From an uncultured Alphaproteobacteria bacterium (GTDB taxonomy: Bacteria; Pseudomonadota; Alphaproteobacteria; Rs-D84), in assembly GCA_937888635.1 (NCBI GenBank), contig CALARG010000018.1, forward strand, positions 1-23,307: a stretch of DNA of 23,307 nucleotides. The letters are read 5' to 3'. How positions within the stretch are numbered: the first letter of the stretch is position 1; every line of letters begins with the position of its first letter. The position numbers and the translations under genes are program-made. Of this stretch, positions 1 through 6,652 are shown piece after piece. The notes under the pieces are model-generated. The model was not told the DNA's origin and made no database searches. It worked only from the letters and a program-made list of their open reading frames with translations.

Positions 1-2
1 TG

Positions 3-770
3 GCATATCAGCAAATGGGCACAAAACTGCGTTCAACTGTTCGCAGCAAATCAGGCGTTATTGGCGCATCAACCACATTCCAAAAGGTTGGTCGTGGCAC
101 GGCCAGCACAAAGTCGCGTCATGGTATTGTGCCTGTAATGAATTTAAACCATGAACCTGTTGAATGTTTGTTGATGGATTATTATGCCGGTGACTGGGTT
201 GACAGTCTGGATGAACTGAAAACAAATATTGATGAACGCCGTGTTGTTGCGTCTGCTGGTGCGTATGCATTGGGGCGCAAAACCGATGAATTGATTATTT
301 CTGCAATGAACACAGCCACCGCAAATGTTGGTGATTATACAACCGGCCTGACCAAGGATTTAGTTTTGTCGGCACTGGAAGTATTAAATACAAACGATGT
401 TCCAGATGATGGTCGTCGCTTTGCGGTTGTTGGTGTACACCAGTGGAATGAACTATTGGCGATGGATGAATTCGTATCTGCAGATTATGTGTCAGACACG
501 CCATTGGTAAACGGGTTTGAAGCGCGCAAATGGCTGGGTATCACATGGGTATTGCATAACGGTCTGCCTGTGACAAATAACAATCGCGATTGCTTTATTT
601 ATCATGCATCCAGCATTGGTCATGCCTGTGGCCAGGAAGTTAAAACTGATATTTCATGGCATGGCGAACGCGCGGCGCACTTTATCAGCAACAGCATGTC
701 CCAGGGCGCGGTCTTGATTGATGGCGATGGTATCGTTCGTGTTAAGTGTTCAGATGGCGCATCTGCTTAA
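3..770 (+). CDS. Major capsid protein of a T7-like podovirus (5' end outside window)
   Basis: The reading frame is open to the left edge, and codons before the first ATG (position 15) continue it, so the true start is upstream and about 255 C-terminal residues are seen. The protein would form the icosahedral head shell. The stretch NTATANVGDY, then NTNDVPDDGR, FVSADYVSDTPLV and the CFIYHASSIGHA segment followed by an aspartate-rich end are what I recognise from major capsid proteins of podoviral prophages in Proteobacteria. It heads a + strand structural cluster, and the next gene is the small protein that usually follows this capsid gene. A scaffold gene would be expected just upstream of the window. 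Family assignment is from recall, not from a search. Confidence 0.82.
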   Translation, partial: AYQQMGTKLRSTVRSKSGVIGASTTFQKVGRGTASTKSRHGIVPVMNLNHEPVECLLMDYYAGDWVDSLDELKTNIDERRVVASAGAYALGRKTDELIISAMNTATANVGDYTTGLTKDLVLSALEVLNTNDVPDDGRRFAVVGVHQWNELLAMDEFVSADYVSDTPLVNGFEARKWLGITWVLHNGLPVTNNNRDCFIYHASSIGHACGQEVKTDISWHGERAAHFISNSMSQGAVLIDGDGIVRVKCSDGASA

Positions 771-811
771 TAATTTCACAATATAAATATTTTAACCAAA
801 AGGAAAAACAT

Positions 812-1045
812 ATGGCTTTTCAGAATAAAAACTTGTCTGTTATCGCGTATGCAAATGGATTTACATTGTGGCATTACAGCAGCGCATCTGAAACATTGGC
901 AACAATTACCGCCAACGGATACTTTAACAATGTCAAAACATTAATGAATATTGGCGATATTGTCATCATAAACGCATCGGATAATACTGCGATTAAGAAA
1001 ATCAATATCACAGAATTGAATGTGACAACCGCTGCATTGGCATAA
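812..1045 (+). CDS. Small post-capsid phage protein (77 aa), function unknown
   Basis: The frame stays open further upstream, to an ATG at 746, but the ATG at 812 is preceded by AAAAGG at a good distance and begins after the capsid stop, so it is the likelier start. The product has MAFQNKNLSV, then LWHYSSASE, GYFNNV, and IGDIVIINASDNT. This 'LWHY...GYF...GD' layout is typical of a small protein found directly after the capsid gene in this podoviral prophage family. It has no membrane segment. It could be a head-decoration or head-completion protein, but I know of no proven function. It sits before a strong hairpin that may separate capsid-level from tail-level expression. Confidence 0.7.
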   Translation: MAFQNKNLSVIAYANGFTLWHYSSASETLATITANGYFNNVKTLMNIGDIVIINASDNTAIKKINITELNVTTAALA

Positions 1046-1061
1046 TTTAAAAAAATTAATT

Positions 1062-1090
1062 GGCCGGTTATTAATACCGGCCTTTGTTTT
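1062..1090 (+). terminator. Intrinsic terminator or attenuator after the capsid block
   Basis: A 7-bp perfect stem GGCCGGT (1062-1068) / ACCGGCC (1076-1082) closes a 7-nt loop and is followed by TTTGTTTT. It lies between the 77-aa gene and the tail tubular A gene in the same orientation. Partial termination would lower expression of tail genes relative to capsid, as expected from their copy numbers. Confidence 0.75.
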
Positions 1091-1115
1091 ATTATAAAAA
1101 TACAAAGGGAACAAA

Positions 1116-1634
1116 ATGCTAACAAAAATAGATTTATGTTCTATGGCACTGCTAAAACTGGGGGAAACGCCAATTCAGTCATTAACAGATGACAGTGCAT
1201 CAGCCAAGTTATCGCGGACACTGTTTGACCCTGTTATGGACACATTGATTGCATCGCATCCATGGCGATTTGCGATATCTGAATTAAACTTAACTAAAAA
1301 TACAGACGCAGATTTTTTAATTCCATCAAATGTATTGCGTGTATTAAAAACAACCGGGCGTATTGTGGGCGACAGAATTATATCTGACACAGAAACGGTA
1401 CGCGTAACTGCCATTGTGCGCACATCGGTTGATAAATATCCGCCATATTTTATATCACTGGCGGCAACCCGTTTAGCGATGGAGTTTTGTATACCATTAC
1501 TGGGCGATCAAACGGTATTTCGTATGCTGGTCGCATTATATGAAACAGAATTACAGACCGCGAAATTCATAGACAGCACAACAACGGTAAATGATTCTAT
1601 ATCAGATTTTTCTTTGATTAACACACGGTTTTAG
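1116..1634 (+). CDS. Tail tubular protein A-like (gatekeeper/adaptor of the portal)
   Basis: The 172-aa product has the hallmarks of the T7 gp11 family: an N-terminal CSMALLKLGE helix, a DDSASAKLSRTLFDPVMD segment, and SHPWRFA around residues 46-52. In T7 this protein forms a ring between portal and nozzle. Length is a little below T7 gp11 (196 aa, recalled). The start follows AAAGGG. It is followed 15 nt later by the nozzle gene, the normal order in this phage group. Confidence 0.8.
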   Translation: MLTKIDLCSMALLKLGETPIQSLTDDSASAKLSRTLFDPVMDTLIASHPWRFAISELNLTKNTDADFLIPSNVLRVLKTTGRIVGDRIISDTETVRVTAIVRTSVDKYPPYFISLAATRLAMEFCIPLLGDQTVFRMLVALYETELQTAKFIDSTTTVNDSISDFSLINTRF

Positions 1635-1649
1635 AACACGGGGGAATTA

Positions 1650-3365
1650 ATGGCTGAATTTATAAAAACACAAAACACATTTGCAGATGGCGAAGTTGCC
1701 CCTGAATTTTACGCCCTGGATAATATCAATGGCCTGTCTAAATTGGAAAATATGGATGTGTTATCTGGTGGCGGTTTGTCACGCCGTGGTGGTTTAGAAT
1801 CTGTTTATAAACTGGACGGGCCTGCGCGCCTGATTCCATTTTCAGAATCTGATACGCACCAGTATATAATCGCCTTGACAGATATGCGCATGCAAATCTT
1901 TCATAACGGTAATCGCATGCAAAGTATTATCGCCCCCTGGGGAATATCAAAGTTGGCAAATATTCAATATGCCCAACGCTTTGGAACAATGATATTTGTT
2001 CATCCAGATTTCCCGCCCCAGGTTTTGCGTAAATCAGGCGACTATTTCACATTGTCTGAATTTGCATTTTCGCGCAACGATTCAGATATGACATTAAATG
2101 TACCATTTGTGCGCTTTGACGATGCCGCTGATATAAAGATAACGGTCACAACAAATTCAAATGGCAATAACTATGCAACATTTACAACCAGTGCAGATTT
2201 CTGGACCCCAGAAAATGTTGGTGGTCGTCTGTACCTGTTGGATAAACAATGGTACATCCATGAATATATCAGTCCGACCCAAATCGTCGCATACACAAAC
2301 GGGGCATATTCTGTCCCGTCTGGCAGTGTGTCTGATTGGCGCGAATCTGCATTCGGCACGCGTCGTGGATGGCCACGCAGCATAACATTCCACCAAGACA
2401 GATTGGTTTTCGGTGGCACGCATGATTGGCCAGGTGGTATATGGATGTCACAGGTTGGCCGGCATAATAATTTTAATATTGGCACCGGCCTAGATGACGA
2501 AGCGATTTTCGTATCATTACTGTCGCAACAGCGGCAACAGATTTGCACCGTTGTCAGCAGTGATAACCTGCAGATATTAACAAATGTTGGCGAATGGGCG
2601 ATTTCCAGCAAGCCCCTGACCCCGTCATCTGTGGATATAAAGCAACACACATCGGTCGGTTCTTATTCATCAGGCTGTCTGATGCCCCAGAAAATAGAAA
2701 ACGCGACTGTTTTTGTATCTGCATCTGGGTGCGATATTCGTGAACTGGGATTGGATGAACTGGGGGAAAATTATAATGCAAATGATTTATGTCCCATGTC
2801 AAAGCATTTACTGACAAACCCAATTGACATGGCATATAATCCCGCCACGCGCCAGTTATTTGTTGTTCGTTCAGATGGGAAGATGGCAGTATTAAATAAA
2901 AATTCTGCATTGGGTATATCTGCCTGGGGGACATATACAACAGATGGTGATATTTTATCGGTTGCGGTATCTGATAACACAACATATATTGTGACACATC
3001 GTATTAATGGTGTATTCTTGGAACGTTTTACCACCACTGCCACCCAGGATTGTGGACAATATGATTTTTCAATTACCGCATCTGGATTGCCATTGCGCGC
3101 ATCAGGGCATAACGCAACGCGTATTAAACTGCGCAAGATTGTTGCCCGTCTGATAGATACAAAATCAATAGACATAAATTCGCATCGCATAACATTACCG
3201 AACGAAATATATACAGCCGATTCAACCGGCTTTAACGGTGATGTGTCTATAAATCTGTTGGGCACAGAATCTGACGGAATAAAACCGTTATGGACAATCA
3301 GTGGCATATCAACCCAACCAATAACTGTATTGTCTGTGACAATGCACGGTTGGTACGCCGTATAA
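1650..3365 (+). CDS. Tail tubular protein B-like (tail nozzle)
   Basis: This 571-aa product begins MAEFIKTQNTFADGEVAPEF and continues with LSRRGGLESV and then a beta-rich body with IIALTDMRMQIF and RRGWPRSITFHQDRLVFGGT. The N-terminal 'GE.aPe..ar.d...l.n..~~~~Gg~~rRpG' pattern and the 'f.qdRl.fggt' motif are characteristic of podoviral tail tubular protein B. It would form the lower tail tube contacting fibres. It is markedly shorter than T7 gp12 (about 790 aa, recalled). The start is preceded by a GGGGG purine run. Its position right after tail tubular A supports the call. Confidence 0.82.
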   Translation: MAEFIKTQNTFADGEVAPEFYALDNINGLSKLENMDVLSGGGLSRRGGLESVYKLDGPARLIPFSESDTHQYIIALTDMRMQIFHNGNRMQSIIAPWGISKLANIQYAQRFGTMIFVHPDFPPQVLRKSGDYFTLSEFAFSRNDSDMTLNVPFVRFDDAADIKITVTTNSNGNNYATFTTSADFWTPENVGGRLYLLDKQWYIHEYISPTQIVAYTNGAYSVPSGSVSDWRESAFGTRRGWPRSITFHQDRLVFGGTHDWPGGIWMSQVGRHNNFNIGTGLDDEAIFVSLLSQQRQQICTVVSSDNLQILTNVGEWAISSKPLTPSSVDIKQHTSVGSYSSGCLMPQKIENATVFVSASGCDIRELGLDELGENYNANDLCPMSKHLLTNPIDMAYNPATRQLFVVRSDGKMAVLNKNSALGISAWGTYTTDGDILSVAVSDNTTYIVTHRINGVFLERFTTTATQDCGQYDFSITASGLPLRASGHNATRIKLRKIVARLIDTKSIDINSHRITLPNEIYTADSTGFNGDVSINLLGTESDGIKPLWTISGISTQPITVLSVTMHGWYAV

Positions 3366-3395
3366 TAATTAAAACAAAAAAAAAGGAAGACAAAA

Positions 3396-3743
3396 ATGGG
3401 ACAAATCGTATCTGATGTCACAGAAATTCTGGATTACAAAGACAATAAAAAACAGGCAAAAACGCAACGCAAAGAAATACTGGCGCAAATGGCGGCCGAA
3501 GACGCAGAAAAAACAAACCTGGTAAAAAAAGTGCTGGCATCCCAGCGCGCCAAATACGGCGCATCTGGTATGTCAAATTCTGGCATGACCGAAGGGGCGG
3601 TTTTAAAACGCATAAAATCAGAAACCGTTGCGCCATATGAAAAAAAGCGTCGCGAAAATTTGCAAAAACTAAAACAGGCACACGCCAAGAAGCCAAATTT
3701 GTTAAAGTCGCTGTTATCGCGTTTTGACAGTTTGGTCGGCTAA
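3396..3743 (+). CDS. Charged 115-aa phage protein, possibly internal virion protein
   Basis: The start is set by a good AAGGAAG ribosome site. The product is highly charged, lysine- and arginine-rich, and mostly predictable helix (KKQAKTQRKEILAQ, then SQRAKYGASGMSNSGMTEG, then EKKRRENLQKLKQ). Small proteins with an 'R.ryGaSGi..sGs' motif occur at this spot, between nozzle and tail-fibre genes, in related prophages. There is no signal peptide and no membrane segment. An internal or ejection protein is plausible by position only, and it is far smaller than T7 gp14, gp15 and gp16. Function is not established. Confidence 0.6.
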   Translation: MGQIVSDVTEILDYKDNKKQAKTQRKEILAQMAAEDAEKTNLVKKVLASQRAKYGASGMSNSGMTEGAVLKRIKSETVAPYEKKRRENLQKLKQAHAKKPNLLKSLLSRFDSLVG

Positions 3744-3764
3744 AATCGGGGCAGGGGGCTAAGT

Positions 3765-4316
3765 ATGTATAAAATTTCTTATATTGCGGACGGTGCAACT
3801 ACGGAATTTGCATTTTCTTTTCCGTATTTTCAGATCGCGGATGTTCGTGTTGTGATAAATGATGGGGCAGATGATATTCTGTATAATTATTCGGTTGCGC
3901 CAAATGAAGACTTTTCTGGTGGCAATATCGTTTTTGATGATGCGCCAATTGCGGATACTAAGATAGACATCTTTCGTCAAATATCACTGTCGCGAACCAT
4001 TGACTATCAACCAACCCAGAACATAGACCCAGAACACCTGAATACGGATTTTAATTTTCTGTTGGCGGCATTCCAAGATTTGCGCGCTGTTGACGTGGAT
4101 TTATCTGAATGGGCAAATCGTCATGATGAAATAAAGTCGTTAATGGATTATACCAACTCTGTCATATCTGATAAATTATCTGGTGGCGGGGTTATGGGGT
4201 TGTATCGTAATTTATTGACTGTGTTGGAATGCGCGTTGCCAAATTTGATAAACGACTATGGATATATCGCAGATGCCACAACAGACGACAACATTGACGA
4301 CTACGGCATTTTATAG
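3765..4316 (+). CDS. Tail-fibre N-terminal domain protein, very short
   Basis: The 183-aa product matches the virion-attachment domain of T7-type tail fibres: FAFSFPYFQIADVRVVINDG, then GGNIVFDDAP, DTKIDIFRQISLSRT, and DPEHLNTDFNFLLAAFQDL. That domain binds the nozzle, and in normal phages it is followed by a long shaft and receptor-binding tip. Here only about 70 residues follow, with no shaft repeats, and the gene runs 59 nt into the terminase ATPase gene. Either another protein carries the tip, or the particle has reduced receptor binding. The start follows a GGGGG run. Confidence 0.72.
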   Translation: MYKISYIADGATTEFAFSFPYFQIADVRVVINDGADDILYNYSVAPNEDFSGGNIVFDDAPIADTKIDIFRQISLSRTIDYQPTQNIDPEHLNTDFNFLLAAFQDLRAVDVDLSEWANRHDEIKSLMDYTNSVISDKLSGGGVMGLYRNLLTVLECALPNLINDYGYIADATTDDNIDDYGIL

Positions 4317-4902
4317 TTTTCTGGACGAATGGAATCGGGTTCTGGGGTATAAAACGCCCACACATCATCGTAAAATAATGGCATTCCTGGTTGAAGTATT
4401 ACATGGCGCGCCACATCGTGGTTTACTGATGGCGTTTCGGCATTCTGGCAAGTCAACCGTTGTTGGCGTGTTTGTTGCGTGTGTTTTGTATCTGCACCCA
4501 GAATATCGTATATTGGTACTGTCGGCGGAAAATGGTTTGGCATCGCGTATGGTTGCACATGTGCGCCATATTTTGGAAAATCATCCATGGTGTGCGGACA
4601 TGGTTCCCACAAATAAAAAAGAATGGGCGTCTGGTCGCATAACGATTAATCGCCCCATTGGGATTCGTGAACCATCAGTTATATGTCAGGGAATACATGG
4701 CAACATAACTGGCATGCGCGCAGATTTAATAATTTGTGATGATATAGAGGTTCCAAATACAACCAACACTGCACAAAAACGCGAAAGTTTGCGTGAAAGA
4801 TTGCGTGAATTGGACTTTATTTTATCGCCCACCGGCACAATGATTTATATCGGCACGCCCCACACGCATGATACGATATACCGTACCGGCACAGAAGATT
4901 AA
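4258..4902 (+). CDS. Terminase large subunit, ATPase half (split gene, part 1)
   Basis: This 214-aa product is the packaging-motor ATPase domain alone. Residues 58-69 read MAFRHSGKSTVV, with Walker A lysine K65 in the FR.SGKST form usual for this podoviral terminase family. LVLSAENGLASRMV follows, then Walker B LIICDDIE at 157-164, and the coupling-type motif YIGTPHT at 197-203. In full-length relatives the chain continues through a short linker into the nuclease domain. Here it stops at TAA (4900-4902) after TGTED, inside that linker, and the nuclease half resumes at 8217. No frameshift or decay is seen. It starts inside the tail-fibre gene without a clear ribosome site, so coupled translation is likely; ATG 4273 is an alternative start. 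Confidence 0.85.
   Translation: MDISQMPQQTTTLTTTAFYSFLDEWNRVLGYKTPTHHRKIMAFLVEVLHGAPHRGLLMAFRHSGKSTVVGVFVACVLYLHPEYRILVLSAENGLASRMVAHVRHILENHPWCADMVPTNKKEWASGRITINRPIGIREPSVICQGIHGNITGMRADLIICDDIEVPNTTNTAQKRESLRERLRELDFILSPTGTMIYIGTPHTHDTIYRTGTED
4899..4902. other. Left junction of the insert: convergent stops sharing TTAA
   Basis: The + strand terminase ATPase half ends with TAA at 4900-4902. The - strand 212-aa gene ends with TAA read from 4901-4899. The two stop codons overlap within the palindrome TTAA, with no spacer and no hairpin, so each transcript would run into the other gene as antisense. Confidence 0.95.
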
Positions 4903-5537
4903 TTCAAACCGCTGATAACTGTGCGCAACTTTTCCAGCAATTCAATACCCTGAACGCCGAATTTTGGCAGGTATGTTTCATATTCTGGCATGTCTGCCTG
5001 AACCTGGGCGCGCACCCGTTCGGACAGTGGATTTGCGACAATTTCATTCGCAGTATTCCACAGTCTGTACGCATCGTATGTTTGTTTAACAATATCCCAC
5101 TTTGGCAACAGTTGTGGCTGTCTGCCCAACACAGAACGAATTGCAATCTGCCATTCTTCGCCAAATTTGCGCACAACAGGCATTGACATCAGTTTGTCTA
5201 AACCAGACTGATCTGGGGTAAATTGTTCAATTGCATTCTTTAATTCGCGCCATTCATCATCGGTCAGTGTTATAGAAGGCATCGCATCGGCCATCATACC
5301 GCCGTACGGCAACAATTCGCGTTCTATTGAATCCATTGGTGTTTTGCCACTGCGCAGATTTTCAATATGCTGCACCAGGGTTTTTCCCGCCGGCATATCA
5401 CGCAGTTCTGCGATAACATCATCCGTGGCTTCGTTAACGAATACTGGGTTAACAGTCGCCCAACCGCCAACAATAACATGTTCTTGGCGGTACAGGTTTA
5501 ACAATCTCTGTGCGGTTGTTTTGATTTTTGCTTTCAT
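4899..5537 (-). CDS. Unrecognised 212-aa protein downstream of the XRE regulator
   Basis: I do not recognise this family. The protein is soluble-looking and helix-rich, with MKAKIKTTAQRLLNLYRQEH at the N-terminus, a GGWATVNPVFVNEA segment, ELLPYGGMMADAMPSITLTDDEW in the middle and a leucine-rich end (GIELLEKLRTVISGL). There is no signal peptide, membrane segment or cysteine cluster. The start has a GGAGAGAG ribosome site. It lies 30 nt after the XRE gene on the same strand, so the two are very likely co-transcribed, and the protein may act with the regulator (antirepressor, toxin-antitoxin partner or accessory factor are guesses). Its stop codon overlaps that of the terminase half. Confidence 0.7.
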   Translation of the reverse strand: MKAKIKTTAQRLLNLYRQEHVIVGGWATVNPVFVNEATDDVIAELRDMPAGKTLVQHIENLRSGKTPMDSIERELLPYGGMMADAMPSITLTDDEWRELKNAIEQFTPDQSGLDKLMSMPVVRKFGEEWQIAIRSVLGRQPQLLPKWDIVKQTYDAYRLWNTANEIVANPLSERVRAQVQADMPEYETYLPKFGVQGIELLEKLRTVISGLN

Positions 5538-5567
5538 GGTTTTACTCTCTCCGGATTGATGTATTGG

Positions 5568-6575
5568 TTATTCCATAACAATCATAACAACCTTGTGCAT
5601 TGTCTGACCTGTCACTTTTTCATCAGGGCCCGAAATATGACCAAAAATCTTGCCTTTGGAATCCTGGCGAACAGTGACAATTTGCGCATCAACAGTTGTG
5701 TCATTGTCCAACGCATCAAAGTCCACATCAATGCAAACCGCTAAATCGCCTGGCTTTGCAGGGGTCAGTGCATCTGCAAAAACATAAGAATTTTCTGGCA
5801 CAAACCCACCCAGACGCTTTGTGTTTGGCATAACTGCATATATGCCACCGCGTCCTTCCAGTGTCATTGGCGCAACAATCATTGTTTTATCAGATTTCTT
5901 AAATGCGATTGATTTGCCGGCCGGTGTTCCAAACACAGGAACCAGTTTTTTGCGCGCACTGTCATACAGTTTTGCACCATACAAACTGCCGTGCATATCA
6001 ATGCCAGACAAAGGGTTCCCTGGCACCAGTACGGATTTAACGCGTTCTTTGACTTTGTTGATATGCTTGTTCAATTCGCCTGATTTATACAGGTTTGCGA
6101 TTTTATCAAACATATCTTCTGCGCCCATTGCAAAAGACTTTGCCAGCGGTTCAATTTCGTTTTTATAGATTTCGCGCTGTCCGACCTCTATCTTATGATA
6201 AACAGATAATGTCATACCCGCATCTTTTGCCGCCTGGGCGATTGTTTTGCCTGACTGTTGGCGGATTTTGCGCAGCCCACTGCCAAATACCTTCAGACCG
6301 CTGTTTTCATTATCGTTCAAACGGCGTTTAATTTCGCTTTGCCATTGGTTTGCAACATCATCAGATTCCTTGATGAAAATATCCGACAATTTACAGCCCA
6401 ATATATTGCATATGTTCAGCAATTGTTTCTGATTCAGGCGTCGCACACCCTTTTCAATCTTGGAAACTGCGGACAAAGACAATCCCGCCTGGCGTGCCAG
6501 TTCGGTCATCTTCATACCATTTGCCAAACGAATGTTGCGTATATTATTTGGAAAAATAATTTCTTCTTGGGCCAT
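5568..6575 (-). CDS. Tandem-HTH XRE regulator with S24-like C-terminal region
   Basis: The 335-aa product has two Cro/cI-type helix-turn-helix domains, at about residues 10-66 (MTELARQAGLSLSAVSKIEKG) and 98-156 (IAQAAKDAGMTLSVYHKIEVG). A linker follows, then a C-terminal region (about 210-335) with PENSYVFADALTPAKPGDLAV, which looks like the LexA/cI S24 fold. The usual Ser-Met nucleophile motif is not seen, so self-cleavage is doubtful. I chose the ATG at 6575 because AGGAG lies 7 nt before it; the upstream TTG at 6581 is too close to that site. A strong promoter with an inverted repeat over its -10 box precedes the gene and suggests autoregulation. It could be a phage repressor kept with the cluster, or a host regulator. 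Confidence 0.8.
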   Translation of the reverse strand: MAQEEIIFPNNIRNIRLANGMKMTELARQAGLSLSAVSKIEKGVRRLNQKQLLNICNILGCKLSDIFIKESDDVANQWQSEIKRRLNDNENSGLKVFGSGLRKIRQQSGKTIAQAAKDAGMTLSVYHKIEVGQREIYKNEIEPLAKSFAMGAEDMFDKIANLYKSGELNKHINKVKERVKSVLVPGNPLSGIDMHGSLYGAKLYDSARKKLVPVFGTPAGKSIAFKKSDKTMIVAPMTLEGRGGIYAVMPNTKRLGGFVPENSYVFADALTPAKPGDLAVCIDVDFDALDNDTTVDAQIVTVRQDSKGKIFGHISGPDEKVTGQTMHKVVMIVME

Positions 6576-6600
6576 GTGCAAACTCCTAAATAACTATTTC

Positions 6601-6619
6601 TTGACAAAATAATAGTCAA
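6601..6619 (-). promoter_or_regulatory. Candidate operator over the XRE promoter -10 box
   Basis: Inverted repeat TTGAC (6601-6605) / GTCAA (6615-6619) with a 9-nt spacer brackets the -10 hexamer exactly. A protein bound there would block RNA polymerase, so this is a natural site for autorepression by the adjacent HTH regulator. Binding is inferred. Confidence 0.45.
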
Positions 6620-6637
6620 TTTAGTCGCGCGGTGCAA
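6609..6637 (-). promoter_or_regulatory. Sigma70-type promoter of the XRE regulator operon
   Basis: Read on the - strand: -35 TTGCAC (6637-6632), 17-nt spacer, -10 TATTAT (6614-6609). The predicted transcript starts about 30 nt before the regulator ATG at 6575. It lies in the 77-nt gap after the dnaB stop, so the regulator has its own promoter in addition to any read-through from dnaB. Confidence 0.7.
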
Positions 6638-6652
6638 GAAAATAATTAACCT

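Noticed and set aside
746..811. Upstream start (ATG 746) for the 77-aa post-capsid gene
   Set aside because: It would overlap the capsid gene end and has no ribosome site, whereas ATG 812 has one.
6576..6581. TTG start two codons upstream for the XRE regulator
   Set aside because: AGGAG would be only 1 nt away; the ATG at 6575 has the proper 7-nt spacing.
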